This document shows, one piece after another, positions 36,894-46,739 of a stretch of DNA of 64,000 nucleotides; the first letter of the stretch is position 1, and every line of letters starts with the position of its first letter. The notes below the pieces were generated by a model. The model was not told the origin of the DNA. It ran no database searches and saw only the letters and a list, made by a program, of their open reading frames with translations. The DNA comes from UBA10649 sp963700745 (GTDB taxonomy: Bacteria > Actinomycetota > Actinomycetes > S36-B12). The position numbers and the translations under genes were made by a program. The stretch spans positions 372,001 through 436,000 of the forward strand of contig CAVOYT010000012.1 of the NCBI GenBank assembly GCA_963700745.1, given 5' to 3'.

Positions 36894-37649
36894 ATGACCG
36901 AGACCACGAGCCCGGATCCGCTCCTGCACAACCGCGATGGTCACCGGATCGAACGCCTGCTGGCCGTGATGGCGCACCCGGACGACGTCGATTTCGGCGC
37001 GGCCGGGACCATCAAGGCCTGGACGGACGCGGGTGTCGAGGTCTCCTACTGCCTGATCACCAACGGCGACGCCGGGGGCTTCGACCCCACCGTGCCCCGG
37101 TCGCAGATCCCGGGCATCCGCCAGGCCGAGCAGCGGGCGGCCGGGGCAGCGGTGGGGGTGTCTGACGTCCGCTTCCTGGGCTACCGCGACGGCGAGCTCG
37201 CCGTGAGTCACGAGCTGCGTCGCGACATCAGCAGGGTGATCCGCCAGGTCCGGCCGGACCGCATGCTGATCCAGTCCCCGGATCGCAACTGGCAGCGCAT
37301 CCAGGCCTCGCACCCGGACCACCTGGCCGCCGGAGACGCGGCCATTCAGGCCGTGTACCCGGACGCGCGCAACCCGTTCGCCCATCCGAGCCTGCTGATC
37401 GACGAGGGCCTTGAGGACTGGGCGGTGCCCGAGGTGTGGGTGCTGGCCAGCCCCACCCCGAACCACTGGAACGACATCACCGACAACTTCGACGCGAAGC
37501 TCGCCGCGCTGCGCGCCCACGAGAGCCAGACCGCCCACATGGACGACCTCGCCGAGCGGGTCGGGGGCTGGATGCGCATGCAGGCGGCGCAGGCCGGGAT
37601 GGCAGAGGGCCGGCTCGCCGAGGCCTTCATGATCGTCAGCACGGCCTAA
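36894..37649 (+). CDS. PIG-L (LmbE) family zinc deacetylase
   Basis: This 251-residue protein has the signature AHPDD (residues 27-31) that binds zinc and supplies the catalytic Asp, and a third metal ligand probably in SHPDHLAAGDA. The family removes acetyl groups from N-acetylglucosamine moieties, for example MshB in mycothiol synthesis and Mca in detoxification. The lack of close mycothiol neighbours leaves the substrate open. A palindromic repeat follows its stop. The upstream 174 bases are shared with the divergent secreted-protein gene. Confidence 0.88.
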   Translation: MTETTSPDPLLHNRDGHRIERLLAVMAHPDDVDFGAAGTIKAWTDAGVEVSYCLITNGDAGGFDPTVPRSQIPGIRQAEQRAAGAAVGVSDVRFLGYRDGELAVSHELRRDISRVIRQVRPDRMLIQSPDRNWQRIQASHPDHLAAGDAAIQAVYPDARNPFAHPSLLIDEGLEDWAVPEVWVLASPTPNHWNDITDNFDAKLAALRAHESQTAHMDDLAERVGGWMRMQAAQAGMAEGRLAEAFMIVSTA

Positions 37650-37663
37650 CCCCTCGCCGAGCC

Positions 37664-37711
37664 GAGCGGCCCGTTGTGGCGGGGTTTCGAGACCGCCACG
37701 ACGGGCCACTC
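37664..37711. repeat. Palindromic repeat at a convergent gene junction (copy 3)
   Basis: The arms 37664-37682 and 37693-37711 pair over 19 bases with two transitions around a ten-base loop. Read on the minus strand the element begins GTTGAGTGG, as copy 2 does, and on the plus strand it holds TTGTGGCGGGGTTTCG, close to copy 1. It lies between the PIG-L gene and the end of a minus-strand membrane protein gene. Confidence 0.8.
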
Positions 37712-37727
37712 AACGATGGGGCAGGGG

Positions 37728-38087
37728 CTACCAGAAGACGGCGATGACCACGTTCGCCAGCGTGAGCAGGCCGATCGTCGCCCACAGCCCCACCTGCGGC
37801 GCGGGTCGCTTCTTGCCCACGAACGCGAGGACGGCGATCACCACGACGATCGCCAGCTTCACGCCGATCTTGGTGTTGTTCAGCTCCTCCTTCTCCTCGT
37901 CGCCGAGGAGGCCACCGGAGATCATCCCGACCATGATCAGGCCGGTGAGCAGCTGCGTCAGCGCGCCATCCCACATCCAACGGGTGACCGTCTTCTGCGG
38001 ATCCCTGACCTGCACGAGGAAGGCGCCCAGCAGCAGGGCAAGGCCCACGAAATGCAGGACGACGACCAGGTTGAACACGAACTCCAT
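37728..38087 (-). CDS. Small integral membrane protein next to guaA
   Basis: This 119-residue protein has about four hydrophobic helices (FNLVVVLHFVGLALLLGAFLV, LLTGLIMVGMISGGLL, KLAIVVVIAVLAFVG, ATIGLLTLANVVIAVFW). A conserved-looking His and Arg lie in the first helix and loop. The ATG follows the guaA stop by two bases and has a GGGAG site, so it is co-translated. I do not recognise a function. Confidence 0.8.
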   Translation of the reverse strand: MEFVFNLVVVLHFVGLALLLGAFLVQVRDPQKTVTRWMWDGALTQLLTGLIMVGMISGGLLGDEEKEELNNTKIGVKLAIVVVIAVLAFVGKKRPAPQVGLWATIGLLTLANVVIAVFW

Positions 38088-38089
38088 GT

Positions 38090-39664
<1,575 letters not shown>

Positions 39665-39720
39665 CCGGCGAGCCTATCGGCCGCGATCGCGGCCATCGCC
39701 GGCCGGCGAACTGGACGGGA

Positions 39721-40008
39721 TCAGGAGGAGAACGCCCCCAGAAGCACGAGGCCGGCGCCCAGGACCAGGTAGATCAGGACCCCGATCACGATGGTCGCGA
39801 TGAGCCAACGGCGCGCCCGACGGGAGTTGCGCGCGGCGTCTGCCGGCCGGCCGTCGAGCAGGGCGCGATTCGTGCGCAGCCCGAAGAAGACGGCCACCAG
39901 CCCGACGGGCAGGAAACAGGCCACGGTCGCGAACAGGCTCCAGCCGAGGTAGGCCCGGGGCGTCGTGGTGGCGGCCGGGGCCTCGGCGGGAGGGGACGGA
40001 TCAGGCAT
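39721..40008 (-). CDS. CD225/dispanin-like small membrane protein
   Basis: This 95-residue protein has a Pro/Ala-rich cytosolic start, then two hydrophobic helices, YLGWSLFATVACFLPVGLVAVFF and WLIATIVIGVLIYLVLGAGLVLL. Between them is a basic loop (GLRTNRALLDGRPADAARNSRRARRW). That layout, with the re-entrant first helix and a conserved basic loop, is typical of CD225/DUF4870-type bacterial proteins of unknown role. It lies 56 bases upstream of guaA on the same strand. Confidence 0.75.
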   Translation of the reverse strand: MPDPSPPAEAPAATTTPRAYLGWSLFATVACFLPVGLVAVFFGLRTNRALLDGRPADAARNSRRARRWLIATIVIGVLIYLVLGAGLVLLGAFSS

Positions 40009-40087
40009 CGCTTCGCACCCTAGTGGGCGGCCACCCTCCCGAGCCTCGCACGAAGTTCTCGAACCACCCGCGCCGGCGCTCCTCTTC

Positions 40088-40110
40088 GCATAATGTGCTC
40101 CGCATCACAT
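40088..40110 (+). promoter_or_regulatory. Candidate -10 box and palindromic operator of the second molybdenum hydroxylase operon
   Basis: CATAAT (40088-40093) is one mismatch from the -10 consensus, and it overlaps the perfect palindrome AATGTG-N8-CACATT (40091-40110). The ATG lies about 43 bases further on. No -35 box is clear. The palindrome differs from the LacI sites, so another regulator is expected. Confidence 0.45.
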
Positions 40111-40152
40111 TGGTGTCGATACCCGGTGCGAAGAACTGCTTCGGGGGAAGGA

Positions 40153-40633
40153 ATGCCCATGAAGCCCATCCGCGTCACGGTCGACGGGACTGACTATCAC
40201 GTCAGAGGTCGAACCTCGAACACTCCTCGTCCACTGGCTGCGGAACGACCTCGGCAAGGTCGGTACCGTCGTCGGCTGCGACACCTCCAACTGCGGGGCC
40301 TGCACGGTCCTGCTCGACGGCCAGAGCGTGAAGTCCTGCAGCGTCCTCGCCGTCCAGGCCGACGGGTGCGAGATCACCACGATCCAGGGGCTGTCCACCG
40401 GCGACGAGTGGCATCCGGTGCAGACCGCCTTCAAGGAGTGCCACGGCCTGCAGTGCGGGTACTGCACGCCCGGCATGGTGATGTCGACGGTCGACCTGCT
40501 CTCGGAGAACCCGAACCCGACCGAGGAGGAGATCCGCGACGGCCTGCACGGCAACCTGTGCCGCTGCACCGGCTACCACAACATCGTGAAGTCAGTGGCC
40601 ATGGCGGCCGAGATGATGGGAGGGACGAAGTGA
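40153..40633 (+). CDS. [2Fe-2S] small subunit of a second molybdenum hydroxylase (CoxS-type, one frameshift)
   Basis: This electron-transfer subunit is about 160 residues long. The ferredoxin Cys set is in GCDTSNCGACTVLLDG and the second cluster in LQCGYCTPGM and LCRCTGYHN. The frame changes once near 40205; with it repaired the N-terminus reads VEPRTLLVHWLRNDLG, the usual strand. Two ATGs (40153 and 40159) are possible; GGGGGAAGG precedes the first. Its stop overlaps the GTG of the large subunit. Unlike the pair at 3265, this operon also has an FAD subunit. Confidence 0.85.
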
Positions 40634-43017
40634 CCGACACCGTCGACACCACGACCGCCTTCGGCCGGCCGATCCGCCGCAAGGAGGACGCGAAGCTGCT
40701 CCACGGCCGCACCAACTGGACCGACAACATCCAGCTCCCCGGCACCGCTGCACATGGCGCTCGTGCGCAGCTCCGATGGCTCACGCCCGCATCACCAAGG
40801 TCGACGTATCCGGCGCGCTCGCGCGTCCGAACGTGGTCGCGGCCTTCAGCGCCGCCGATCTCGGCGACATGAACTCGCGGCGTCCCGTGCGTGTGGCCGG
40901 TGACCGGACGACACCGTGATGCCGCCGTTCCCCGCGCTGGCCACGGACAAGGTCCGGCATCGTCGGGGACGTCGTCGCCGTGGTCCTGGCCACCGACCCC
41001 GGAGCGCGGCCGCGGACGCCCTCGACGCGGTCGACGTCGAGTACGAGCGCCCTGCCGGCCGTCGTCGACATGGATCGACGCCGTGTCCCCGGGCAGCGAC
41101 ACTCGTCCACGACGAAGCTCGCCAACAACACGTGCTACGTCCTCAACTCTCGGTGGCGGCTTCGACGAGGCGGCGGCCAAGGCCGATCGTCATCGTCAAG
41201 CGCCGCTTCATCAACCAGCGCCTGATCCCGTCGTTCATGGAGCCGCGCGCCGTCGTCGCCGCGCCGATGGGCATGAGCGACGAGTTCACCGTCTGGACGT
41301 CGACCCAGATCCCGCACGTCCTGCGCGTGCTGCTGACCCTGGTCACCGGCATCCCCGAGCAGAACCTCCGGGTCGATCGCCCCCGACGTCGGCGGCGGCT
41401 TCGGCGGCAAGCTGCAGATCTACCGCGAGGAGATTCTCGCCCTGCAGTCCTGGCCCGAGAAGCTCGGACGACCCGTCAAGTGGACCGAGACCCGTAGCGA
41501 GAACATGGTGGCCACGCACCACGGCCGCGATCAGATCCAGGACATCGAGCTGGCCGCACGAAGGACGGCACGATCCTGGGACTCAAGGTGACGCTGCTGG
41601 CCAACATGGGCGCCTACCTCGGGATCATCACGCCAGGCACGCCGCTGCTGGGCATGTTCATGTACCCGGGCATCTACAAGATGGACACGCTACGAGTTCC
41701 AGTGCACCGGCGTCTTCACCACCACCACCCGACCGACGCCTATCGCGGCGCCGGTCGACCCGAGGCGACGTACGCGATCGAGCGCATCGTCGACGAGACT
41801 GCTGCGGAGCTGGGCATGGAGCCCATGGAGCTGCGTACGCAAGAACTGGATCAAGCACGACGAGTTCCCGTACACGACGATCGCTGGCCTGACGTACGAC
41901 ACCGGAAACTACGAGGCGGCCACCGCCAAGGCTCTCGAGATGTTCGGAATACGACGAGCTGCGCGCCGAGCAGAAGGCTCGCCGGGAGTCCGGCGATCCG
42001 GTACAGCTCGGCATCGGCATCTCGACGTTCACCGAGATGTGCGGTCTGGCGCCGTCACGTACCCTCGGCGCCCTCAAGTACGCCGCCGGCGGCTGGGAGC
42101 ACTGCCAGATCCGCCTCCTGCCGACCGGCAAGGTCGAGCTGATCACCGGCACCTCCCCGCACGGGCAGGGCCACGAGACGGCGTGGAGCCAGATCGCCAG
42201 CAGACATCATCGGCATCCCGGTCGAGGACATCGAGGTGATCCATGGCGATACCGGTCGATGCCCCGTACGGGATGGACACCTACGGCTCGCGCTCGCTGG
42301 CCGTCGGCGGCCAGGCCATCAAGAAGGCGGCTGACCGGCTCGTCGAGAACGCCCGCCTGATGGCCGCGCACCAGCTCGAGTGCGCCCGGACGACCTGGAG
42401 TTCGCCGACGGGACGTTCACGGTCAAGGGTGACCCGGAGAAGACACGACGGTCCATGGCCGCCATCGCCTGGGCGGCGTTCTCCGCCCACAACCTGCCCG
42501 GAGGGCGTGGAGCCGATGATCTCCGGCGAGGCGACCGTCGACCCGGAGGACTTCTCCTACCCGCATGGCACGCACCTCGCAGCCATGGAGGTCGACACCG
42601 AGACCGGAAAGGTGACGCTGCGCAAGTACGTGTGCGTTGACGACGTCGGCAACCAGGTCAACCCGATGATCGTCGAGGGCCAGGTCCACGGCGGCGTCGC
42701 CCAGGGCATCGCCCAGGCGCTCTACGAGGGGGCGGAGTACGACGAGGACGGCAACCTGCTCACCGCCGCCTCGCCGACTACCTGATCCCGAGCGCGGCCG
42801 ACCTGCCGTCGTTCGAGACGGGTACCACACGTCACACCGTCGACCACGCACTCCCTCGGCACCAAGGGCGTCGGCGAGGCCGGCGCGATCGCGTCGACCC
42901 CGGCCATCATCAACGGCATCGTCGATGCGCTGCGTCCCTGGGCGTGACGAATGTTCGATGCCGGCCAGCCCGCAGAACGTGTGGAGAGCCATCCAGGCGG
43001 CGAAGGGAGCATCCGGC
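40630..43017 (+). pseudogene. Molybdopterin large subunit of a CoxL/xanthine-dehydrogenase-type enzyme, many frameshifts
   Basis: About ten frame changes split the sequence, but ordered pieces of a complete large subunit of some 790 residues can be read. They include the start (PIRRKEDAKLLHGRTNWTDN), GGGFGGKLQIYREE, then AYRGAGRPEATYAIERI, GISTFTEMCGLAPS, GTSPHGQGHETAWSQIA, and the catalytic-Glu end GVGEAGAIASTPAIINGIVDAL. The loop AYRGAGR rather than AYRCSFR excludes true form I CO dehydrogenase. The stop is uncertain, near 43017, where the FAD-subunit ATG begins. This density of indels is the highest in the window. Assembly error is my preferred reading; real decay remains possible. Confidence 0.75.
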
Positions 43018-43876
43018 ATGATCCCCTCGGACGTTCGACTACGTGCGGCGTCGACCGTCGACGAGGCAGTGGCGGCACTGGTCGCAGGGGGTGAGGACGC
43101 CAAGGTGCTCGGCGGTGGCCAGTCGCTGATGCCGGTGCTGCGACTGCGGCTCGGCGCTCCCTCGGTGGTCGTCGACACGACGCGGATCGACGAGATGAAG
43201 GGCATCACCGACGCTGGTGATTCGCCATCGTCATCGGCGCGGGGGTCACCCACGACGAGATGCACAAGAGCGCTCTCGTGCGCGAGCACGTGGCCCTGCT
43301 GTCCGCAGGCCACGGCAACGGTCGCCGACCGGCAGATCCGTCATCGGGGGACCCTCGGCGGCGCGTTGGCGCATGCCGATCCGGCCGGCGACCAGCCCCC
43401 GGTCGCGCTGGCGCTCGACGCCGCGTTCACGATCGCCGGGCCGGGAGGGCGGCGGACCGTCGCGGCGGCGGACTTCTTCGTGGACTACTTCACGACCGCG
43501 GTCGGCCCGGACGAGGTGCTCGTCAGCGTCCGCTTCCCCAAGTACACGGGCTGGGGCACGCACTACGAGAAGTTCAACCGGACGGCGCAGGCGTGGGCGA
43601 TCGTCGGGGTGGCCGCGGCCGTCCGGATGGACGCCGGCTCGATCGCCGAGGCGCGGGTCGGGCCTGACCAACATGGCCCCGACCCCGGTCAGGGCGTCAA
43701 CCGTCGAGTCCGCCCTCGTGGGGGCGTCCTCGGTGGCCGAGATCGCCGCGGCGGCCGAGCACGCGGCCGAGGGCGCCAGCCCGACGAGTGATATCCACGC
43801 ACAGGCCGACTACCGGCAGCACCTTGCCCAGGTGCTCACCCGGCGCGCGGTCGCGGCAGCGGCCGGCATCTCGTAG
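43018..43876 (+). pseudogene. FAD-binding medium subunit (CoxM-type), three frameshifts
   Basis: This medium subunit of the molybdenum hydroxylase passes electrons from the iron-sulfur clusters to FAD. The start MIPSDVRLRAASTVDEAV is followed by the FAD motif AKVLGGGQSLMPVLRLR. The second FAD motif is RQIRHRGTLGGALAHADPAGD. Frame changes lie near 43215, 43308 and 43663; the pieces otherwise form a full protein of about 285 residues. It completes the S-L-M order of this operon. A strong terminator follows. Confidence 0.78.
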
Positions 43877-43889
43877 TCAGGAGCGACGT

Positions 43890-43914
43890 GGGGGCGGGCC
43901 GATGGCCCGCCCCC
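43890..43914 (+). terminator. Hairpin terminator after the second molybdenum hydroxylase operon
   Basis: GGGGGCGGGCC, a three-base loop GAT, and the perfect complement GGCCCGCCCCC form an 11-bp stem of only G-C pairs, 14 bases after the stop. No T-run follows, as is common in high-GC actinobacteria. Confidence 0.8.
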
Positions 43915-43959
43915 ATTCGCCTGCCTGCAGGACTGTGCTCCCTGCGGTAGCGTCCGGTC

Positions 43960-44151
43960 ATGGCCCTTTACACATGCTCCACCTGCGGAATGTCCGTCAA
44001 CACCACCTGTGGCGCCTGTGGCGCGGATCTCGTGGACGCCTCGATCGCCAAGGACGACGGATCGTCGGTGGAGATCTCCGAGTGCCCCAACGGGCACGGC
44101 AAGATCAAGTCGCCGATGTGCTGCGGCAGCGACATGAGCTGCACCGTCTAG
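43960..44151 (+). CDS. Small Cys-rich protein, probable zinc ribbon
   Basis: This 63-residue protein has eight Cys: two CxxC knuckles at the N-terminus (YTCSTCGMSVN, then TTCGACGAD), one in SECPNGHG and three in PMCCGSDMSC. The first four suit a zinc ribbon, while the C-terminal group could form a second metal site. The start ATG is the only one in frame and family-like small proteins begin similarly (MALYTCS). It ends in a four-base convergent overlap with the next minus-strand gene. The function is unknown. Confidence 0.7.
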   Translation: MALYTCSTCGMSVNTTCGACGADLVDASIAKDDGSSVEISECPNGHGKIKSPMCCGSDMSCTV

Positions 44152-44360
44152 CTCACCCCGACGGCGCGGGTGCCTTTCCGCCGCGCGGCCGGAGCCACGT
44201 AGGCGACGACGATCCCCAGGATCGCGCACGCCAAAGTGACGATCCCCAGCCACATGACCGTCATCGGGACGACGCCGAACACGAAGAGCAGCAATGCGAC
44301 CCCGATGCCGAGGAACACGCCGGCGAAGAAGCCCAGGACTGGACGACGCGACGGTTTCAT
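44148..44360 (-). CDS. Small membrane protein (70 residues)
   Basis: This short protein has two hydrophobic helices (LGFFAGVFLGIGVALLLFVFG and VMWLGIVTLACAILGIVVAYV) and a basic tail. It overlaps the stop of the preceding secreted-protein gene by four bases (ATGA), so the two are translated together. The function is unknown. Confidence 0.7.
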   Translation of the reverse strand: MKPSRRPVLGFFAGVFLGIGVALLLFVFGVVPMTVMWLGIVTLACAILGIVVAYVAPAARRKGTRAVGVS

Positions 44361-44965
44361 GCTGCCCCACCTCCCTCAGTGGCCGCTGTCGCGATCACCG
44401 TTGCTTTCGTTCCCATGAACACCCCGGCGAACATCGCCAGGCCGATCAGCGCGAAGCCGGCTCCCGCGAAGAAGACCGGAGACGAGGTCGTGCCGTCGCC
44501 GGTGCCGGCGATGAAGCCGCTGCCGACGCACGATCCACCTTCTCCACTCATCTCGCCGCTCACCGGGATGAGGGCCGAGGTCGACAGGACCCATTGGACC
44601 GGGGCGGGCGCCGTGGAGACATCCACGTCACCGGCGGACTTCGTGTCGCCGGCGGGGTTGTCGATCGGCCCGCTCATGAAGGGCAGTCCCATCACCGTGA
44701 TGGACCAGTTTCCGGACGTGATCGCCTGATCGATGGTGCCCTCATAGATGACCGTGCCCTCAGGGTCGACGACGAAGGGGTCGCTCTGCGTACCACCGTC
44801 CCCAGGGGCGCTCGCCTCGTCGAGGACCGTGCCGTCAGCGGACACCGACTGCGCCGAACCTGAGCAGCCCGTCGCGTCGGCCGCAACCGCCGGACCAGCC
44901 GGCAGGGCCGCGAGCAGCAGCGCTCCGGCACCCCATGCCAATACCGTGCTCGTGCGTCTCATCAT
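44357..44965 (-). CDS. Exported, C-terminally membrane-anchored protein of unknown function
   Basis: This 202-residue protein has a signal peptide (TSTVLAWGAGALLLAALPAG, cleavage likely after AVAA). An extracellular domain follows with a Cys early (TGCSGS) and one near the anchor (GSCVGSGF), perhaps a disulphide. The C-terminal helix is FFAGAGFALIGLAMFAGVFMG. The GGGAGGA site supports the ATG at 44965 or the one just after. It and the 70-residue protein form a two-gene unit. I find no known family. Confidence 0.72.
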   Translation of the reverse strand: MMRRTSTVLAWGAGALLLAALPAGPAVAADATGCSGSAQSVSADGTVLDEASAPGDGGTQSDPFVVDPEGTVIYEGTIDQAITSGNWSITVMGLPFMSGPIDNPAGDTKSAGDVDVSTAPAPVQWVLSTSALIPVSGEMSGEGGSCVGSGFIAGTGDGTTSSPVFFAGAGFALIGLAMFAGVFMGTKATVIATAATEGGGAA

Positions 44966-45035
44966 TCCTCCCTGTCATTCAAGACTAGGGAAGTGGCAAA
45001 GCGGTGTCGACAGATCGGAAGTCCGAACACCCGAG

Positions 45036-46730
45036 TCAGGTCGCGTCGACGAGTGGAAGGCGCAGCGCGCCCGGAGCTGCCTGCGGCACCGCCGGATTCT
45101 TCGGCGCCTGCGGCTGAACGCGCTGGTATTCCGCGCCCATCTGGGGGCGCGCGTCCGGCTCCCCCTTGTTCGGCCACAGTGCCATGGCCCGTTCAGCCTG
45201 CGCGGTGATCGTCAATGAGGGGTTCACGCCGAGGTTCGCGGTGATGGCCGATCCGTCGACGATGTGCAGGCCCGGGTATCCGTAGACACGGTGGTACGGG
45301 TCGATCACGCCGGAGTCCTCGTCCGAGCCGATCGGGCAGCCGCCGACGAAATGCGCGGTCACGGCCGCGTCGAAGTTCTCGAACCAGCTCCCGACGGGGG
45401 TGCCGCCGATGCGCCGAGCCAGCCGGCGCACGACATCGTGGGCCACTGGGATGTACGTGGGGGCAGGGCTCGACTCGTCCTGCCGAGTCGTCAGGTGCCA
45501 GCCCAGCCGGCCCCGCTTGCCAGTCACCGTGAGCGAGTTGTCGACCGTCTGCATGACGAGGGCGATCACCGATCGCTCGCTCCAGCGCCGGACGTTCATC
45601 ACGCGCAATGCGGTGGCGGGGTCGCTCACCAGGTCTGACGCGAAGGAGCGCCACCGCGGCATGCTCTCGCGAGGGCCGCTGAGGATGGACTGCAGCAGCC
45701 CCATCGAATTCGACCCCTTGCCGTAGCGCACCGGCTCGACGTGGGTGTCCGGCTCCGGGTAGAAGCTCGAGGTGATCGCAACGCCCTCAGTGAAGTCCGT
45801 CGAGGACATCTGCGCCACCGCACCCAGGATGGCCTCGGAGTTCGTGCGGGAGAGGCGGCCCAGCACGCGCGAGAGGCGCGGCAGCCGGCCGTCGTCCTTC
45901 ATGCGATGAAGCAGCTTCTGGGTGTTGAAGGTGCCCGCCGCGACGATCACGTGCTCAGCGCTCAACGTCCGCACGCGGGGTCGTCCGAGTGCGCCGGTAC
46001 GGACCGTGTCGATGGTGTAGCCACCGCCGTCCCGCTCCTCCAGGCCGGTCACGGTGGTCATGGGGTACACGCGCGCCCCCGCAGCCTCGGCCAGGGCGAG
46101 GTAGTTCTTCGGCAGCGTGTTCTTGGCGTTGTAGCGGCAGCCGGTCATGCACTCCCCGCACTCGATGCAGCCGGTGCGAGCGGGTCCCACGCCGCCGAAG
46201 AAGGGGTCCGGCCGCGTCACGCCGGGACCGTCACCGAAGTACACCCCGACCGGCGTGAGCCGGAAGGTATGGCCCACCCCCATCTCGTCCGCGACCGCCT
46301 TCATCACCTCGTCGCTCGGTGTCATGGTCGGGTTGTCGACCACGCCGAGCATGCGCGCCGCCTGGTCGTAGTAGGGGGCCAGCTCGTCAGCCCAGTCGGT
46401 GATGTCCCGCCACTGGGGGTCGTCGAAGAAGGGCTTTCCGGGAACGTAGAGGGTGTTCGCGTAGACGAGCGAGCCGCCGCCCACTCCGGCACCGGCGAGA
46501 ACGACGACGTCACGCAGGATGTGGATGCGCTGCAGACCGGTCAGGCCGAGCTTGGGAGCCCACAGGAAGTCCTTCAGCCGCCACGACGTCGTCGGGTAGG
46601 TCTCCTCCGTGAATCGACGACCGGCCTCGAGCACGCCGACCCGGTACCCCTTCTCAGCCAACCGCAGCGCCGAGACCGATCCGCCGAAACCCGAACCGAT
46701 GATCAGGACGTCGAAGTCGAAGTGGGGCAC
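45036..46730 (-). CDS. GMC-family oxidoreductase (cholesterol-oxidase-like, ChoD type)
   Basis: This flavin-dependent oxidoreductase has 564 residues. The N-terminal dinucleotide motif is DVLIIGSGFGGSVSALRLAE, and a CX-rich segment follows (GCIECGECMTGCRYNAKNT) as in cholesterol-oxidase-like proteins. The C-terminal domain ends HFVGGCPIGSDEDSGVID, then LHIVDGSAITANLGVNPSLTITA, the FAD cap. The M. tuberculosis ChoD (Rv3409c) gene stands in the same position, before guaB3; there it is no longer thought to be the main sterol oxidase. The GTG start is nine bases after the SSADH stop. Confidence 0.88.
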   Translation of the reverse strand: MPHFDFDVLIIGSGFGGSVSALRLAEKGYRVGVLEAGRRFTEETYPTTSWRLKDFLWAPKLGLTGLQRIHILRDVVVLAGAGVGGGSLVYANTLYVPGKPFFDDPQWRDITDWADELAPYYDQAARMLGVVDNPTMTPSDEVMKAVADEMGVGHTFRLTPVGVYFGDGPGVTRPDPFFGGVGPARTGCIECGECMTGCRYNAKNTLPKNYLALAEAAGARVYPMTTVTGLEERDGGGYTIDTVRTGALGRPRVRTLSAEHVIVAAGTFNTQKLLHRMKDDGRLPRLSRVLGRLSRTNSEAILGAVAQMSSTDFTEGVAITSSFYPEPDTHVEPVRYGKGSNSMGLLQSILSGPRESMPRWRSFASDLVSDPATALRVMNVRRWSERSVIALVMQTVDNSLTVTGKRGRLGWHLTTRQDESSPAPTYIPVAHDVVRRLARRIGGTPVGSWFENFDAAVTAHFVGGCPIGSDEDSGVIDPYHRVYGYPGLHIVDGSAITANLGVNPSLTITAQAERAMALWPNKGEPDARPQMGAEYQRVQPQAPKNPAVPQAAPGALRLPLVDAT

Positions 46731-46739
46731 GCCGTGAAC

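Noticed and set aside
36740..37165. Plus-strand frame before and inside the PIG-L gene
   Set aside because: The PIG-L frame starting at 36894 carries the AHPDD motif; this one has no family features and a weak start.
40153..43876. Form I CO dehydrogenase (coxSLM)
   Set aside because: Subunit order fits, but the active-site loop is AYRGAGR, not AYRCSFR.
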